Shown here: positions 16,036-24,959 of the stretch, one piece after another
How positions within the stretch are numbered: the first letter of the stretch is position 1
Layout: every line of letters starts with the position of its first letter
From: Natronococcus pandeyae
GTDB lineage: Archaea > Halobacteriota > Halobacteria > Halobacteriales > Natrialbaceae
DNA: 64,000 bases
Direction of reading: 5' to 3'
Assembly (NCBI RefSeq): GCF_008122205.1
Contig: NZ_PHNJ01000012.1
Coordinates: 1 to 64,000 of the forward strand
Notes under the pieces: generated by a model
The model's database searches: none
The model's input: only the letters and a program-made list of their open reading frames with translations
Told to the model about the DNA's origin: nothing
Position numbers and translations under genes: made by a program

Positions 16036-17121
16036 ATGACCGACCTGTTTGCGCCGCTCTCGATGCGGGATCTCGAGGTTCGAAACCGGATCGCCGTCTC
16101 GCCGATGTGTCAGTACTCCTGTGAGCCCGACGGATTGCCGACGGAGTGGCACCGCGTCCACCTCGGAAGCCGCGCCGTCGGCGGTGCCGGTATCGTGATG
16201 ACCGAAGCGACGGCCGTCGAACCGCGGGGGCGGATCACGCCCGCCGACCTGGGCATCTGGAGCGACGAGCACGCGGCCGCGCTCGAGCCGATCACCGAGT
16301 TCGCCCGCGAACAGGGGGCGACGCCGGCGATCCAGCTCGCCCACGCGGGACACAAGGCCAGCAAGACGCGTCCCTGGGACGGGAACGAGCCGATCCAGCC
16401 CGACGACGGCGGCTGGGAGGTGCTCTCGCCCTCACCCGACGGCTATCCACCGTTCGGTGGCGAGCGTCCCGCGATGCGCGAGATGGATCGCGACGACATC
16501 GACGCGGTGATCGACTCGTTCCGGGAAGCGGCCGAGCGCTCGCTCGCGGCCGGCTTCGAGATCGCCGAGGTTCACGCGGCCCACGGCTACCTGCTCCACG
16601 AGTTCCTCTCGCCGGCGACGAACCTGCGCGAGGACGAGTACGGCGGCAGCTTCGAGAACCGAACGCGGCTCGTTCGCGAGGTGACCGCGGCCGTCCGCGA
16701 CGTCTGGCCCGACGAGAAGCCCGTCTTCGTGCGGATCTCGGGAACCGACTGGCTGGACGACCGACCCTCGTGGGATAGAGAGCAGTCCGTTCGACTGGCG
16801 CGCGACCTCGACAAACTTGGCGTCGACCTTGTCGACGTCAGTTCGGGCGGACTCCACCCCGACCAGAACGCCCCCGCCGGGCCGAACTTCCAGGTTCCAC
16901 TGGCCGAACGGATCGGTGAAGAGACGGACGTCGCCGTCGGCGCGGTCGGCGGCATCACCGAACCCGAACAGGCCGACGCACTGGTCCGGAACCGACGCGC
17001 CGACCTCGTTCTCGTCGGCCGAGAGTTCCTGCGCGATCCGTACTTCGGCGTTCACGCCGCAGACGAACTCGAGGGAGAGTCGACCGAGTGGCCGATTCAG
17101 TACCGACGCGCCGTCAGATAG
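16036..17121 (+). CDS. NADH:flavin oxidoreductase, old-yellow-enzyme family (YqjM type)
   Basis: A 361-residue FMN-dependent TIM barrel. The N-terminus MTDLFAPLSMRDLEVRNRI and VSPMCQYSCEPDG carry the conserved Cys and Tyr of the YqjM subclass. The active-site pair is in EVHAAHGYLLHEFLSPATN, the substrate region in QLAHAGHKASKT, and the FMN phosphate site in the C-terminal VGAVGGIT and LVLVGREFLRDPY. Such enzymes reduce activated C=C bonds using NAD(P)H; the natural substrate here is unknown. The stop lies 118 bp before the halocyanin start, which has its own upstream signals. Confidence 0.92.
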   Translation: MTDLFAPLSMRDLEVRNRIAVSPMCQYSCEPDGLPTEWHRVHLGSRAVGGAGIVMTEATAVEPRGRITPADLGIWSDEHAAALEPITEFAREQGATPAIQLAHAGHKASKTRPWDGNEPIQPDDGGWEVLSPSPDGYPPFGGERPAMREMDRDDIDAVIDSFREAAERSLAAGFEIAEVHAAHGYLLHEFLSPATNLREDEYGGSFENRTRLVREVTAAVRDVWPDEKPVFVRISGTDWLDDRPSWDREQSVRLARDLDKLGVDLVDVSSGGLHPDQNAPAGPNFQVPLAERIGEETDVAVGAVGGITEPEQADALVRNRRADLVLVGREFLRDPYFGVHAADELEGESTEWPIQYRRAVR

Positions 17122-17153
17122 CTCGACCGGTAACGTGTCGGAAAAGGTATAGC

Positions 17154-17165
17154 CGAACATGATCG
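17154..17165. promoter_or_regulatory. Degenerate CGAACATGTTCG-type box upstream of halocyanin
   Basis: CGAACATGATCG differs at one position from the perfect palindrome found upstream of the HTH regulator at 42048-42059. Its centre is about 80 bases before the halocyanin start, close to the spacing at nirK (about 84) and at the regulator (about 78). A chance match is possible. Confidence 0.35.
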
Positions 17166-17239
17166 ACCAGACTCCCAGTTCGTGGGAGCAGGCGGTACGG
17201 TTCATCCCTTTTCGCCCGATAGGAGTCAGTACAGAAGTT

Positions 17240-17710
17240 ATGACCCGATCGACACAGACCCGACGGACGATGCTGAAGGCTGTAGGCGCGTCGGCTGCCG
17301 TCGCGGCCTTCGCTGGCTGCCTCAGCGACGATGACGACGGTGCAGACGACGAGGAGAACGGTGACGACGACGCTGGCGGCGACGGGATCGAGATCGATCC
17401 CGGTACGACGATCATGCTCGAGGGCATCACTGGCGGCTGGGAAGGACTCGAGCCCGAAGAGATCGCGGGCGAGACGAATCCGACGCTCCTCCTCCAGGAG
17501 GGCGAAACCTACGAGATCGGCTGGGAGCAGGGCGACGGCTCGCAGCACAACGTCGAAATCTGGGACGCCGACGAGGAGATGGTCGAGGAGTATGGGACCG
17601 AGCTGACCGGTGAACCCGAGGAAGTCCTCGAGTTCACGGCCAGCGACGAGATGGCCTACTATCGGTGTGACCCACACCCCAACATGCAGGGAGAGATCCA
17701 GGTCGAGTAA
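17240..17710 (+). CDS. Halocyanin-type blue copper lipoprotein
   Basis: A 156-residue exported protein. It opens with a twin-arginine signal (TRRTMLKAVGASAAVAAFAGC) ending in a lipobox, so Cys27 should be lipid-modified and the protein anchored outside the membrane. An acidic linker of about 25 residues follows, then a plastocyanin-like domain with the four type 1 copper ligands: His103 (SQHNVEIW), Cys143, His146 and Met149 in YYRCDPHPNMQG. Halocyanins carry electrons between membrane complexes and terminal reductases. I take the ATG at 17240 because it starts the Tat signal. A near-match to the box found upstream of nirK lies about 80 bp upstream, making it a candidate electron donor to NirK. 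Confidence 0.9.
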   Translation: MTRSTQTRRTMLKAVGASAAVAAFAGCLSDDDDGADDEENGDDDAGGDGIEIDPGTTIMLEGITGGWEGLEPEEIAGETNPTLLLQEGETYEIGWEQGDGSQHNVEIWDADEEMVEEYGTELTGEPEEVLEFTASDEMAYYRCDPHPNMQGEIQVE

Positions 17711-17804
17711 CAGTCCTCGAGACGGTTCTTCCCCGTTCGTCCTCCTTCTGCGAGCCGTTCGTCACACTCTACGTCGATCGGTTTGACGACGATCGATCTC
17801 CGAT

Positions 17805-18974
17805 TCAGTCGTGACTCGTCGAGAGCTCCGTTCCTCCGGAAGTCGAACCGCCGACCCGGAATTCGTTCTCTCGCGTCGAGTGAACGCGTTGCGGATAGGG
17901 AATGTCGATCCCCTCTCGATCGAACGCCGCCCTGATCGCCTCGATCATGTCCGTCCGTGCGTCCAGCGTTCGTCGCATCGTCGGCTGCCCGATCCAGGCG
18001 TGACACTCGAGGAGGATCGACGAATCGCCGAACCGCTTCGCGACGACCTGCGGGTTGGGCGCGTCCTTGACCGACTCGAGTTCCTCGACGGCGTCGGCGG
18101 CGACCTCTCGAGCGCGCTCGAGGTCGGTTTCGTAGTCGACCCCGACCTCGACCTCGAGACGGAGCTGCTCGTTTCGCGAGTAGTTCGTCAGCTGGCTGCT
18201 CGTCACCTCGTCGTTCGGGACGAGAACGTGTTTGTCGTCGAACGTCTGGATCTTGGTCGTGAAGATGGTGACGTCGGTGACGATCCCGCTCGTCTCGTTG
18301 ACCTCGATCCAGTCACCGACGCGGAACGGGCGGGAGAACAGCAGTATGAAGCCCGCGAGCATCGCCGCCAGCGTTTCGCGGGCGGTCAGTGCGACGATCG
18401 CCGTGATCGCACCCGCACCGATGAAGATGTTCGCGAGATTGATCCCCCAGATCGTCAGGATCACGGTCGCGGCGACGGCGATAATCGCGACGTCGGTGAC
18501 GTGGTGTGCGACTTCGCTCTGGTGTTGCGTGAGCGCACGCGTCTCGGCCAACTTGTCGATCGACCGGTTGACGAACCGAATCGCGAGGTAGGCGCCGGCG
18601 ATCACCCCGGCAGTCACGATCTGCTGAGCTGCGACCCACCGCGAGATCGCCACCTCTTCGAGGGTGAACTCGAGGACGAATATGACTCCCCAGATCGCGC
18701 TGAAGCTGTAGACGACGACCACGACGACGAGTGCGAGGACGAGAATCGAACAGACTTCCGCGAGTTTCGACCCGTACTGACGACGAATCTCGTCGTAGAT
18801 GCGAGATGCACTCGCCGCTCCGAGGACGATCAGAACGAAAAGCAGCGCCGTCGCGAACAGTTGTGCTTCGAACGTGTCGAGGTAGGTCCGCTGGATCCAG
18901 TCGACCAACTCGGGTTCCAGTGATACCTCGAGCGGAAGGGCCGACGAAGCGCTGACCAGTGATTCGACACCCAT
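17805..18974 (-). CDS. Small-conductance mechanosensitive channel (MscS family)
   Basis: A 389-residue membrane protein. After an N-terminal region with a helix (FATALLFVLIVLGAASA), further segments VCSILVLALVVVVVVYSFSA and VTAGVIAGAYLAIRFV precede the pore helix region IFIGAGAITAIVALTARETLAAMLAG. The MscS beta-domain follows, with PFRVGDWIEVNETSGIVTDVT and KHVLVPNDEVTSSQLTNYSR, then the cytoplasmic alpha/beta domain. It should open under hypo-osmotic stress. The ATG at 18974 (MGVESLVSASSAL) gives a normal N-terminus; an upstream in-frame ATG at 19115 would add a Pro/Thr-rich stretch without family similarity. Confidence 0.88.
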   Translation of the reverse strand: MGVESLVSASSALPLEVSLEPELVDWIQRTYLDTFEAQLFATALLFVLIVLGAASASRIYDEIRRQYGSKLAEVCSILVLALVVVVVVYSFSAIWGVIFVLEFTLEEVAISRWVAAQQIVTAGVIAGAYLAIRFVNRSIDKLAETRALTQHQSEVAHHVTDVAIIAVAATVILTIWGINLANIFIGAGAITAIVALTARETLAAMLAGFILLFSRPFRVGDWIEVNETSGIVTDVTIFTTKIQTFDDKHVLVPNDEVTSSQLTNYSRNEQLRLEVEVGVDYETDLERAREVAADAVEELESVKDAPNPQVVAKRFGDSSILLECHAWIGQPTMRRTLDARTDMIEAIRAAFDREGIDIPYPQRVHSTRENEFRVGGSTSGGTELSTSHD

Positions 18975-19069
18975 AGCGACCGAACCTGTCACGGGAACAG
19001 TGGTCCGCGAAGTAATCGTTTGCGGTACCGGAGGAAAATCAGTGCCACACGACGCTGGGTGACCGCCGG

Positions 19070-19633
19070 CTACTCGTCCGACCACTTGATCGAACAGCCC
19101 TGGGATGGCTGCCACTCGAGGTCGACCGGCTGGCCTGCGAGCACGCTCTCGATCACCTCACGAACGTGGAAACGCGTCGGCTCGTCGTCGGGGTTCAGCG
19201 CATCGTCGAGCCGGCCGTGGTAGACCAGCCGAAACTCGTCACCCTCGCGCCCGAAGAGGAACGGATCCGGCGTACAGACCGCGCCGTACTCCCGGGCGAC
19301 CGCCTGACTCTCGTCGCGGAGGTAGGCGTCGTACTGGATCTGTCCCTCCTCGACGTACTCGCGCATGGCCTCGAGCGAATCGTCGGGATACTCCTCGGCG
19401 TCGTTGGGGTTGATGCCGACGATCGAGACGTCGTCGTACTCGGCGGCCAGTTCGTTCAGCAGGTCGAACTTCGCCTTCGCGTACGGACAGTGGTTACAGG
19501 TGAAGACGACGAGCAGCGCCTCGTCGTCGGCGAACGACTCGAGCGTGTACGTCTCCCCGTCCGCACCCTCGAGTTCGAACGCGGGGGCAGGGTCGCCGGC
19601 CTCGAGTTTCGAGTCGGACTCTTTCAGAACCAT
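19070..19633 (-). CDS. Thioredoxin-fold redoxin (AhpC/TSA-like) protein
   Basis: A 187-residue protein with a thioredoxin fold. It opens with a redoxin-type GDPAPAFELEGADGETYTLES, followed by the strand LLVVFTCNHCPYAKAKFDLL, where CNHC is the active CxxC. Then come VSIVGINPNDAEEYPDDS and VCTPDPFLFGREGDEFRLVYHG, with the cis-Pro loop and the extra Cys typical of this subfamily of thioredoxin-like proteins. It is probably cytoplasmic, as no signal peptide is seen. The partner is unknown. The ATG at 19633 gives MVLKESDSKLEAG. Confidence 0.87.
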   Translation of the reverse strand: MVLKESDSKLEAGDPAPAFELEGADGETYTLESFADDEALLVVFTCNHCPYAKAKFDLLNELAAEYDDVSIVGINPNDAEEYPDDSLEAMREYVEEGQIQYDAYLRDESQAVAREYGAVCTPDPFLFGREGDEFRLVYHGRLDDALNPDDEPTRFHVREVIESVLAGQPVDLEWQPSQGCSIKWSDE

Positions 19634-19693
19634 GTCAATCGATTGCCGCCAGCTGGCCTTATAGATTCGGCTCTCGGCGGACAGCGACGGAAT

Positions 19694-19879
19694 TCAAGAG
19701 CGATACTCCTCGTTGATCGGTGGGTTCAGGTAACACGCGTCGATGATCACGATGATCCCGACGACTGCTGCTGGAGCGAGCGCCTGTACCAGGCTCGAGT
19801 CGACCACAATCGAGACGGTCACTGAAACGACGAACGCGAACAGGATCACCCCGAGCTCGAGGTCGTACCGAGAGATCAC
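19694..19879 (-). CDS. Small two-helix membrane protein
   Basis: A 61-residue protein, MISRYDLELG followed by two hydrophobic segments (VILFAFVVSVTVSIVV and ALAPAAVVGIIVIIDACYL) and a polar tail NPPINEEYRS. I recognise no family. Support for it being real comes from the clean two-helix pattern and a plausible N-terminus. It is a lone gene next to the redoxin gene on the same strand. Confidence 0.5.
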   Translation of the reverse strand: MISRYDLELGVILFAFVVSVTVSIVVDSSLVQALAPAAVVGIIVIIDACYLNPPINEEYRS

Positions 19880-20226
19880 AGTAGAACCCTCTATCAGTGT
19901 TTCCAGCGGAGTCGGTGGCTGCGACAGAGCCGAAGAGTGGCACTGACAGACACCTCACCTCGGCACACACCAGGAGACGAACTGAAAAAAGCAACCGGCA
20001 GGAAACTGCAGGTTTTCGACAGAATCTGTTGGATGACGGTTCGAGTACTCGTTTTTCGGTACCGTTCGAACCGACGGTGACCTCTCGTTCATTTCGGAAC
20101 GGTCCGTCCATATCAGCAGGGACTGCCAGTCAAGAGGGGCCTCGAATAGGTTCCCCGTCACCGCTTCTTCGTGGATCCCACGGGGGACGGCCCACCTATT
20201 TGTACCAGCACTGTAATCGGTCAGGT
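19880..20226. other. Intergenic region without a gene
   Basis: I see no gene in this 347-bp stretch. The open frames here are short, Arg/Ser-rich and lack family features. It contains the divergent promoters of its neighbours. On the plus side CCTATTTGTACC near 20191-20202 lies about 30 bases before the ATG at 20227. Confidence 0.5.
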
Positions 20227-20826
20227 ATGCAGACACTCGAGGTCACGGACGAACAGCACGCGTTCATCCAGCAGTTGCGGGAATCGATCGGCGAAAACGT
20301 CGTCGGGAAGTACGGATTCGTCCGCGAGCAGGACGCCGTCCAGTTCCTGATCGACAACCTGGACGACGAACTCGAGGTCGAGGTCGACGGCGAGTCGACG
20401 ACGACCGCAGCCGTTGCCGACACCGTCAGCGGCGCTGTCGACGAGAAAGCGACGGCGACCGACCTCGAGGAGGTCTCCTACATCGAGGACGAATCCGTCG
20501 CGGACGACGAGATCGAAGCGGACGGGAGTGCGGAGGACGACGGTACCGATGCTGACGACGATGACGAGTCGTCGTCGACCGACGACAGTGGGGACGACGG
20601 CGTCGACGCTGACGAAGACGACGATTCCGACGTCGGGGATGGCGGCAAGGCCGACGACGACGACATGCTCGACGAGATGATGAGCCTGCTCGAGACCTAC
20701 GACGAGAAGTGGGAGGAGTCGTCCTCGGCGGACTATCGGTACACGGTCACGCTGCCGGACGGGTCGACGACGGACGTCCAGACGAAAGACGACGTTCGTG
20801 CGCTGTTGTTCAAGAACTACCGGTGA
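20227..20826 (+). CDS. Acidic haloarchaeal protein, unknown function
   Basis: A 199-residue protein in three parts. The first about 45 residues look folded and helical (VTDEQHAFIQQLRESIGEN, then YGFVREQDAVQFLIDNLDDE), somewhat like a small helical DNA-binding or dimerisation unit. A long, extremely acidic middle of about 110 residues (Asp, Glu, Ser, Gly) is probably disordered. The last about 45 residues (DEMMSLLETYDEKWEE, then ADYRYTVTLPDGSTTDVQTKDD) form a second small module ending VRALLFKNYR. I recognise no named family. The ATG at 20227 is at leaderless distance from a TATA-like element. It may be cotranscribed with nothing; the Lrp gene downstream has its own start 111 bp later. Confidence 0.7.
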   Translation: MQTLEVTDEQHAFIQQLRESIGENVVGKYGFVREQDAVQFLIDNLDDELEVEVDGESTTTAAVADTVSGAVDEKATATDLEEVSYIEDESVADDEIEADGSAEDDGTDADDDDESSSTDDSGDDGVDADEDDDSDVGDGGKADDDDMLDEMMSLLETYDEKWEESSSADYRYTVTLPDGSTTDVQTKDDVRALLFKNYR

Positions 20827-20937
20827 GCGCCGAGCAGCGGGAGCCGATGTCGTGTCCAGCTGACACCGTCGGGGCCGTCGGCTGCAAAAAACCGGGGATG
20901 GATAACGTTTTACTTCCCCCTTGCGCTTGAGGTGGGT

Positions 20938-21423
20938 ATGAGCGAACGCGAGGTGCTCGAGTTGCTCCGCGAGAACGCGCGGTACTCCACGGCCGACATC
21001 GCGCGAATGACCGACCTCGACGAAGACGAGGTCGAGGCTACCATCGAGGAACTCGAAGCAGCAGGGGTCGTCCGCGGCTACCAGGCCGTCGTCGACTGGG
21101 ACAAACTGGAGGACGAACGCGTCCGCGCCGAGGTCGAACTCAACGTTCGCCTCGACCGCGAGACGGGGTACGCCGACATCGCAGAGCGCCTCGCACGGTT
21201 TCCGGAAGTGAAGGCCCTGCGACTGGTCAGCGGTAACTACGACTTCGACATGGAGGTCGAAGCCGACTCGATCCGCGAGGTCTCCCAGTTCGTCAGCGAG
21301 AAGGTCGCACCCGTCCCCGAGATCACCCAGACGGTCACCCACTACGTGATGACCTCCTACAAGGAGAACGGAATCGAACTCGGCGACGGCGACGAAGACG
21401 ATCGACTCTCGTTTTCGCCATGA
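20938..21423 (+). CDS. Lrp/AsnC family transcriptional regulator
   Basis: A 161-residue protein. The N-terminal winged helix-turn-helix reads REVLELLRENARYSTADIAR, then DEVEATIEELEAAGVVRGYQ. The C-terminal RAM (effector-binding, alpha/beta sandwich) domain runs from DERVRAEVELNVRLDRETGY to EITQTVTHYVMTSYKENG. Its stop overlaps the start of the aminotransferase gene as ATGA, so it probably controls that enzyme in response to an amino acid. The ATG at 20938 gives MSEREVLELL. Confidence 0.93.
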   Translation: MSEREVLELLRENARYSTADIARMTDLDEDEVEATIEELEAAGVVRGYQAVVDWDKLEDERVRAEVELNVRLDRETGYADIAERLARFPEVKALRLVSGNYDFDMEVEADSIREVSQFVSEKVAPVPEITQTVTHYVMTSYKENGIELGDGDEDDRLSFSP

Positions 21424-22577
21424 CGATCGAACTCTCGGATCGCGTGAAGGCGGTCCCGCCGTCGGGAATCCGGCGGTTCTTCGAGATCGCCGAGGAACGC
21501 GACGACGTCATCTCGCTCGGCGTCGGCGAACCCGACTTCTCGACGCCGTGGGCCGCCCGCGACGCCGCGATTGCCTCGCTCGAGCAGGGGAAAACCTCCT
21601 ATACGGCCAACCGCGGTATGCGTGAACTCCGCGAGGCGATCGCCGACTACGCCGCGGACCGCTTCGACCTCGGCTACGATCCCGCCGAGGAGATCATCGT
21701 CACCGCCGGCGCGAGCGAGGCGGTCGATCTCGCGTTCCGCGCGTTCGTCAATCCGGGCGACACCGTCGCGATCGCCCAGCCCTCCTACATCTCCTACGAA
21801 CCCGGCGTGATCTTCGCCGGCGGCGAAGTGCTGTCCGTACGGACGAGAGAGGAAGACGAGTTTCGGCTCACCGTCGAGGCCCTCGAAGAGGCCGGCGCCG
21901 GGGACGCAGAGATGCTCGTCCTCTGTTATCCGAACAACCCGACGGGGGCGATCATGCGCGAGGAGCACCTCGAGCCGATCGCCGAGTTCGCCCGCGAACA
22001 CGACCTGACGGTGCTCTCGGACGAGATTTACGCCGAGTTAACCTACGAGGGAGAACATACGTCGATCGCGACGCTCGAGGGGATGCGCGAGCGAACGATC
22101 GTCTTCAACGGCTTCTCGAAAGCCCACGCGATGACCGGTCTCCGACTCGGCTACGCCCTCGGGCCGGCCGACGCGATCACCGCGATGAACAAGATCCACC
22201 AGTACGCGATGCTGTCGGCGCCGACGACCGCCCAGCACGCCGCCCTCGAGGCGCTCGACTCCTGTGAGAACGACGTCCGGGAGATGGTCGATCAGTACGA
22301 CCGACGCCGCCAGTTCGTCCTCTCGCGGTTTCGCGAGATCGGAATGGACGTCTTCGAGGCCAGGGGTGCGTTCTACTGCTTCCCCGAAGTTCCGGAGGGC
22401 TTCACCGCAGAGGAGTTCGCCGAGGGTGTCCTCCGCGAGGAGGGCGTCGCCGTCGTTCCAGGCGACGTCTTCGGCGTGGGCGGCGAGGGCCATCTCCGGA
22501 TCTCCTACGCGACCGGTCTCGGGGACCTCCGCGAGGCGCTCGCCCGAATCGAGGCGTTCGTTGCGGACCACGCATAA
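21420..22577 (+). CDS. Class I/II pyridoxal-phosphate aminotransferase
   Basis: A 385-residue fold-type I aminotransferase. It has GVGEPDFSTPW near the N-terminus (substrate loop), ITAGASEAVDLAF-type cofactor region, CYPNNPTGAI with the conserved Asn-Pro, VLSDEIYAELTYEG carrying the Asp that contacts the pyridine nitrogen, and FNGFSKAHAMTGLRLGYALG with the Schiff-base Lys. The C-terminal HLRISYATG holds the Arg that binds the substrate carboxylate. It groups with archaeal aspartate or aromatic aminotransferases; the exact amino acid is not predictable. It is translationally coupled to the Lrp regulator before it. Confidence 0.93.
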   Translation: MTIELSDRVKAVPPSGIRRFFEIAEERDDVISLGVGEPDFSTPWAARDAAIASLEQGKTSYTANRGMRELREAIADYAADRFDLGYDPAEEIIVTAGASEAVDLAFRAFVNPGDTVAIAQPSYISYEPGVIFAGGEVLSVRTREEDEFRLTVEALEEAGAGDAEMLVLCYPNNPTGAIMREEHLEPIAEFAREHDLTVLSDEIYAELTYEGEHTSIATLEGMRERTIVFNGFSKAHAMTGLRLGYALGPADAITAMNKIHQYAMLSAPTTAQHAALEALDSCENDVREMVDQYDRRRQFVLSRFREIGMDVFEARGAFYCFPEVPEGFTAEEFAEGVLREEGVAVVPGDVFGVGGEGHLRISYATGLGDLREALARIEAFVADHA

Positions 22578-22660
22578 AACGCCGAGACGACGAGCTACCT
22601 GTTTTTTCCAGCGTCGAAGATACCACCGTTGTTACGTCTCCGGAACCGACCACCGAGCGA

Positions 22661-23659
22661 ATGGATTTCGTCGAACGGTACCAGACGGTGTTCGTCGCCG
22701 TCGCCATCGTCGGGGGACTCGCAGCCGGACAGGTCGCCGGCGTCCCCTCGCTTGCGGAGCGACTCATCCTGCCGTTCCTGATGGTGATGCTGTTCGCCGC
22801 GTTCGCCGGCATCCCGCTGTCGCGACTCCGGGCCGCGTTCGGGAACCGGCGCGTCGTCGGATCGAGTCTGCTGGTGAACTTCCTCTGGAGCCCGCTGCTG
22901 GCCGTCGGCCTGGGCGCCGTCTTTCTCCGCGACCACCCGGCGCTCTGGGTCGGGCTGATCATGCTGATGGTCACGCCCTGTACGGACTGGTACCTGATCT
23001 TCACCGACCTCGCCGACGGCGACGTCCCGCTGGCGACATCGCTGCTGCCGTACAACCTCGTCCTCCAACTGGTGTTGCTCCCGGTCTACCTCTACTTGCT
23101 CGCGGGGACGCTCGTCGAACTGCCGTTCGGAGTGCTCCTCGAGAGCGTCGTGGTCGTCCTCGTTCTCCCGCTCGTCCTCGCCGGCCTCGCCCGTCAAGGA
23201 GTGACTCGCTGGCGCGGCCGCGCCTGGTTCAGGGAGACGTTCCTGCCCAAGCTGAGCCCGATCCAGATCGTCTTCCTCTCGCTCGCGATCGGCGCGATGT
23301 TCGCCTCGCAGGGCGAACTCGTCCTCGAGCGGCCGGAACTCCTCGCCCTGATCGCGGTCCCCGTCGTGGCGTTCTACGCGATCAACCTCGGACTCGGCTT
23401 CGCCCTCGGGCGACTCCTCTCGCTGTCCTACGACGAACTGGTCTGTTTCAATAACACGATCCTCTCGCGAAACTCGCCGACGGCGCTCGCCATCGCGGTC
23501 GTCGCCTTCCCCCACGAGCCGCTGATTCCGCTGGCCCTGGTGATCGGCCCGCTGCTCGAACTCCCGCTGCTGAGCGTCATCTCGCAGGTTCACCTGTCGA
23601 TTCGGCGTCGGGAGTGGTGGCCGCTCGAGCGCGGCGTGCTCCAGTCTCGAGGGTCGTAA
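22661..23659 (+). CDS. Acr3/BASS-type transporter, arsenite-efflux-like
   Basis: A 332-residue protein with about ten membrane helices of the bile acid:sodium symporter fold. The motif MLMVTPCTDWYLIFTDLADGD corresponds to the PCT region of Acr3 arsenite permeases, whose Cys in helix 4 is essential. NNTILSRNSPTALAIAVVAFP corresponds to the second broken-helix motif. Acr3 proteins extrude arsenite by proton antiport. The Trp-Tyr after PCTD differs from the usual AMV, so the substrate could be different. There is no arsenate reductase or ArsR regulator beside it. It lies 83 bp downstream of the aminotransferase gene on the same strand. Confidence 0.75.
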   Translation: MDFVERYQTVFVAVAIVGGLAAGQVAGVPSLAERLILPFLMVMLFAAFAGIPLSRLRAAFGNRRVVGSSLLVNFLWSPLLAVGLGAVFLRDHPALWVGLIMLMVTPCTDWYLIFTDLADGDVPLATSLLPYNLVLQLVLLPVYLYLLAGTLVELPFGVLLESVVVVLVLPLVLAGLARQGVTRWRGRAWFRETFLPKLSPIQIVFLSLAIGAMFASQGELVLERPELLALIAVPVVAFYAINLGLGFALGRLLSLSYDELVCFNNTILSRNSPTALAIAVVAFPHEPLIPLALVIGPLLELPLLSVISQVHLSIRRREWWPLERGVLQSRGS

Positions 23660-23734
23660 CGACTCGGCGACGACCGCGACAAACCCATGCCACCATCAGC
23701 AACGGTTTTCCCGATCGCTCTCCCGGTCGTTCGT

Positions 23735-24955
23735 ATGGTCGACTACCGTCCTATTCCGGACGAACGTGAGGCCTTTCACGAGTACCGCAGCTACGCGTTC
23801 AGGCCCGAGGAGGGGCTCCCTCCGTACGACCCCGACGAGCACGAAAATCCGCGGGCCACGCGCGGTGCTCGCCGGGCGATCTACGCCGATACCGACGCCG
23901 ATGCCGCCGGCGACGAGCGCCCACGAACCGTCTGCCGACACTACTGGCTCGAGGCCCGCGTCCGCGGCGACGTCCATCCGACCGCCGGCCTGGCGTCGGT
24001 CGCGACGCCGCCGGAGTACCGACGGAGCGGCTACGTTCGCCAGTTGCTGACGGGCTCGCTCGCCGAGTACCGCGACCGCGGCGATCGGTTCTCGATTCTG
24101 TGGCCGTTCGAGTACCGCTTCTATCGGCAGTACGGCTGGGACACCGCGAACCGGATCGTGACCCACGCCTGCGAGCCGTCGGTCCTGTCGTTCGCGAGGG
24201 GCGCCGACGCCGACGGCTCGTTCCGCTCGCTCGAGGCCGACGACTACGAGGTCCTCGAGCACGCCTACGACGCCGCTACCGAGGGGCTCGCGCTCGAGCG
24301 GGACGAGGCGTGGTGGCGCCACCGCGTCTTCGGGGGTCACGATATCGACCCGTTCGTCTACGCCTACGAGCGCAGCGGGGAGGTGGCCGGCTACCTCGTC
24401 TACCGGATCGAGGACGAGGACGACGGCCGGACGATGCGCGTCTCGGAGCTGACCGCGGCGGATCCCGAGGCCTTGCTGGCGCTGCTCGCGTTCTGTGCCG
24501 ACCACGACTCGCAGGTCGGGCGGATCGAACTCCGCGTCTCCGAGACCGTCCCGATCCGGGACCTCGCGAGGGATCCCGACGAGATCGAGACGACGATCAC
24601 CGATGGGCCGATGGTCCGCGTCGTCGACGTCGCTGAGACGCTCCCGGCGCTGTCGCTACCCGACGTGAGCACCGAACTTACACTCGCGGTCGAGGACCCG
24701 CTGGCGGACTGGAACGACGGCGTGTTCGAACTCGAGGCCGCGAACGGACGGCTCGCGTGCGACCGACTGGACGATTCGGACGTCGATTCGGACGCAACCC
24801 TCGAGATCGGTGCGCTCTCGCAGCTCGTCGTCGGTACCCGGTCGGCTGCCGATCTCGAGCGAACGGGTCGACTCGAGGCGAGGAATTCCGAAGTCCTGGC
24901 TGCGCTCGAGTCCCTGTTCCCGGAGACGGACGTCTACTTCGGCGAGTACTTCTGA
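23735..24955 (+). CDS. Eis-like GNAT N-acetyltransferase
   Basis: A 406-residue protein with the tripartite Eis layout. The first GNAT domain has the acetyl-CoA loop in ASVATPPEYRRSGYVRQLLTGS (matching the R/Q-x-x-G-x-G/A loop). A second degenerate GNAT half contains YRFYRQYGWDTAN and VAGYLVYRIED. The C-terminal sterol-carrier-like domain ends in SLFPETDVYFGEYF, whose terminal carboxylate serves as catalytic base in Eis proteins. It may acetylate amines or protein lysines. The ATG at 23735 gives MVDYRPIPDEREAF; an in-frame start at 23687 adds an unrelated hydrophobic leader. It converges with the flavoenzyme gene, leaving 4 bp between stops. Confidence 0.85.
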   Translation: MVDYRPIPDEREAFHEYRSYAFRPEEGLPPYDPDEHENPRATRGARRAIYADTDADAAGDERPRTVCRHYWLEARVRGDVHPTAGLASVATPPEYRRSGYVRQLLTGSLAEYRDRGDRFSILWPFEYRFYRQYGWDTANRIVTHACEPSVLSFARGADADGSFRSLEADDYEVLEHAYDAATEGLALERDEAWWRHRVFGGHDIDPFVYAYERSGEVAGYLVYRIEDEDDGRTMRVSELTAADPEALLALLAFCADHDSQVGRIELRVSETVPIRDLARDPDEIETTITDGPMVRVVDVAETLPALSLPDVSTELTLAVEDPLADWNDGVFELEAANGRLACDRLDDSDVDSDATLEIGALSQLVVGTRSAADLERTGRLEARNSEVLAALESLFPETDVYFGEYF

Positions 24956-24959
24956 GCGA

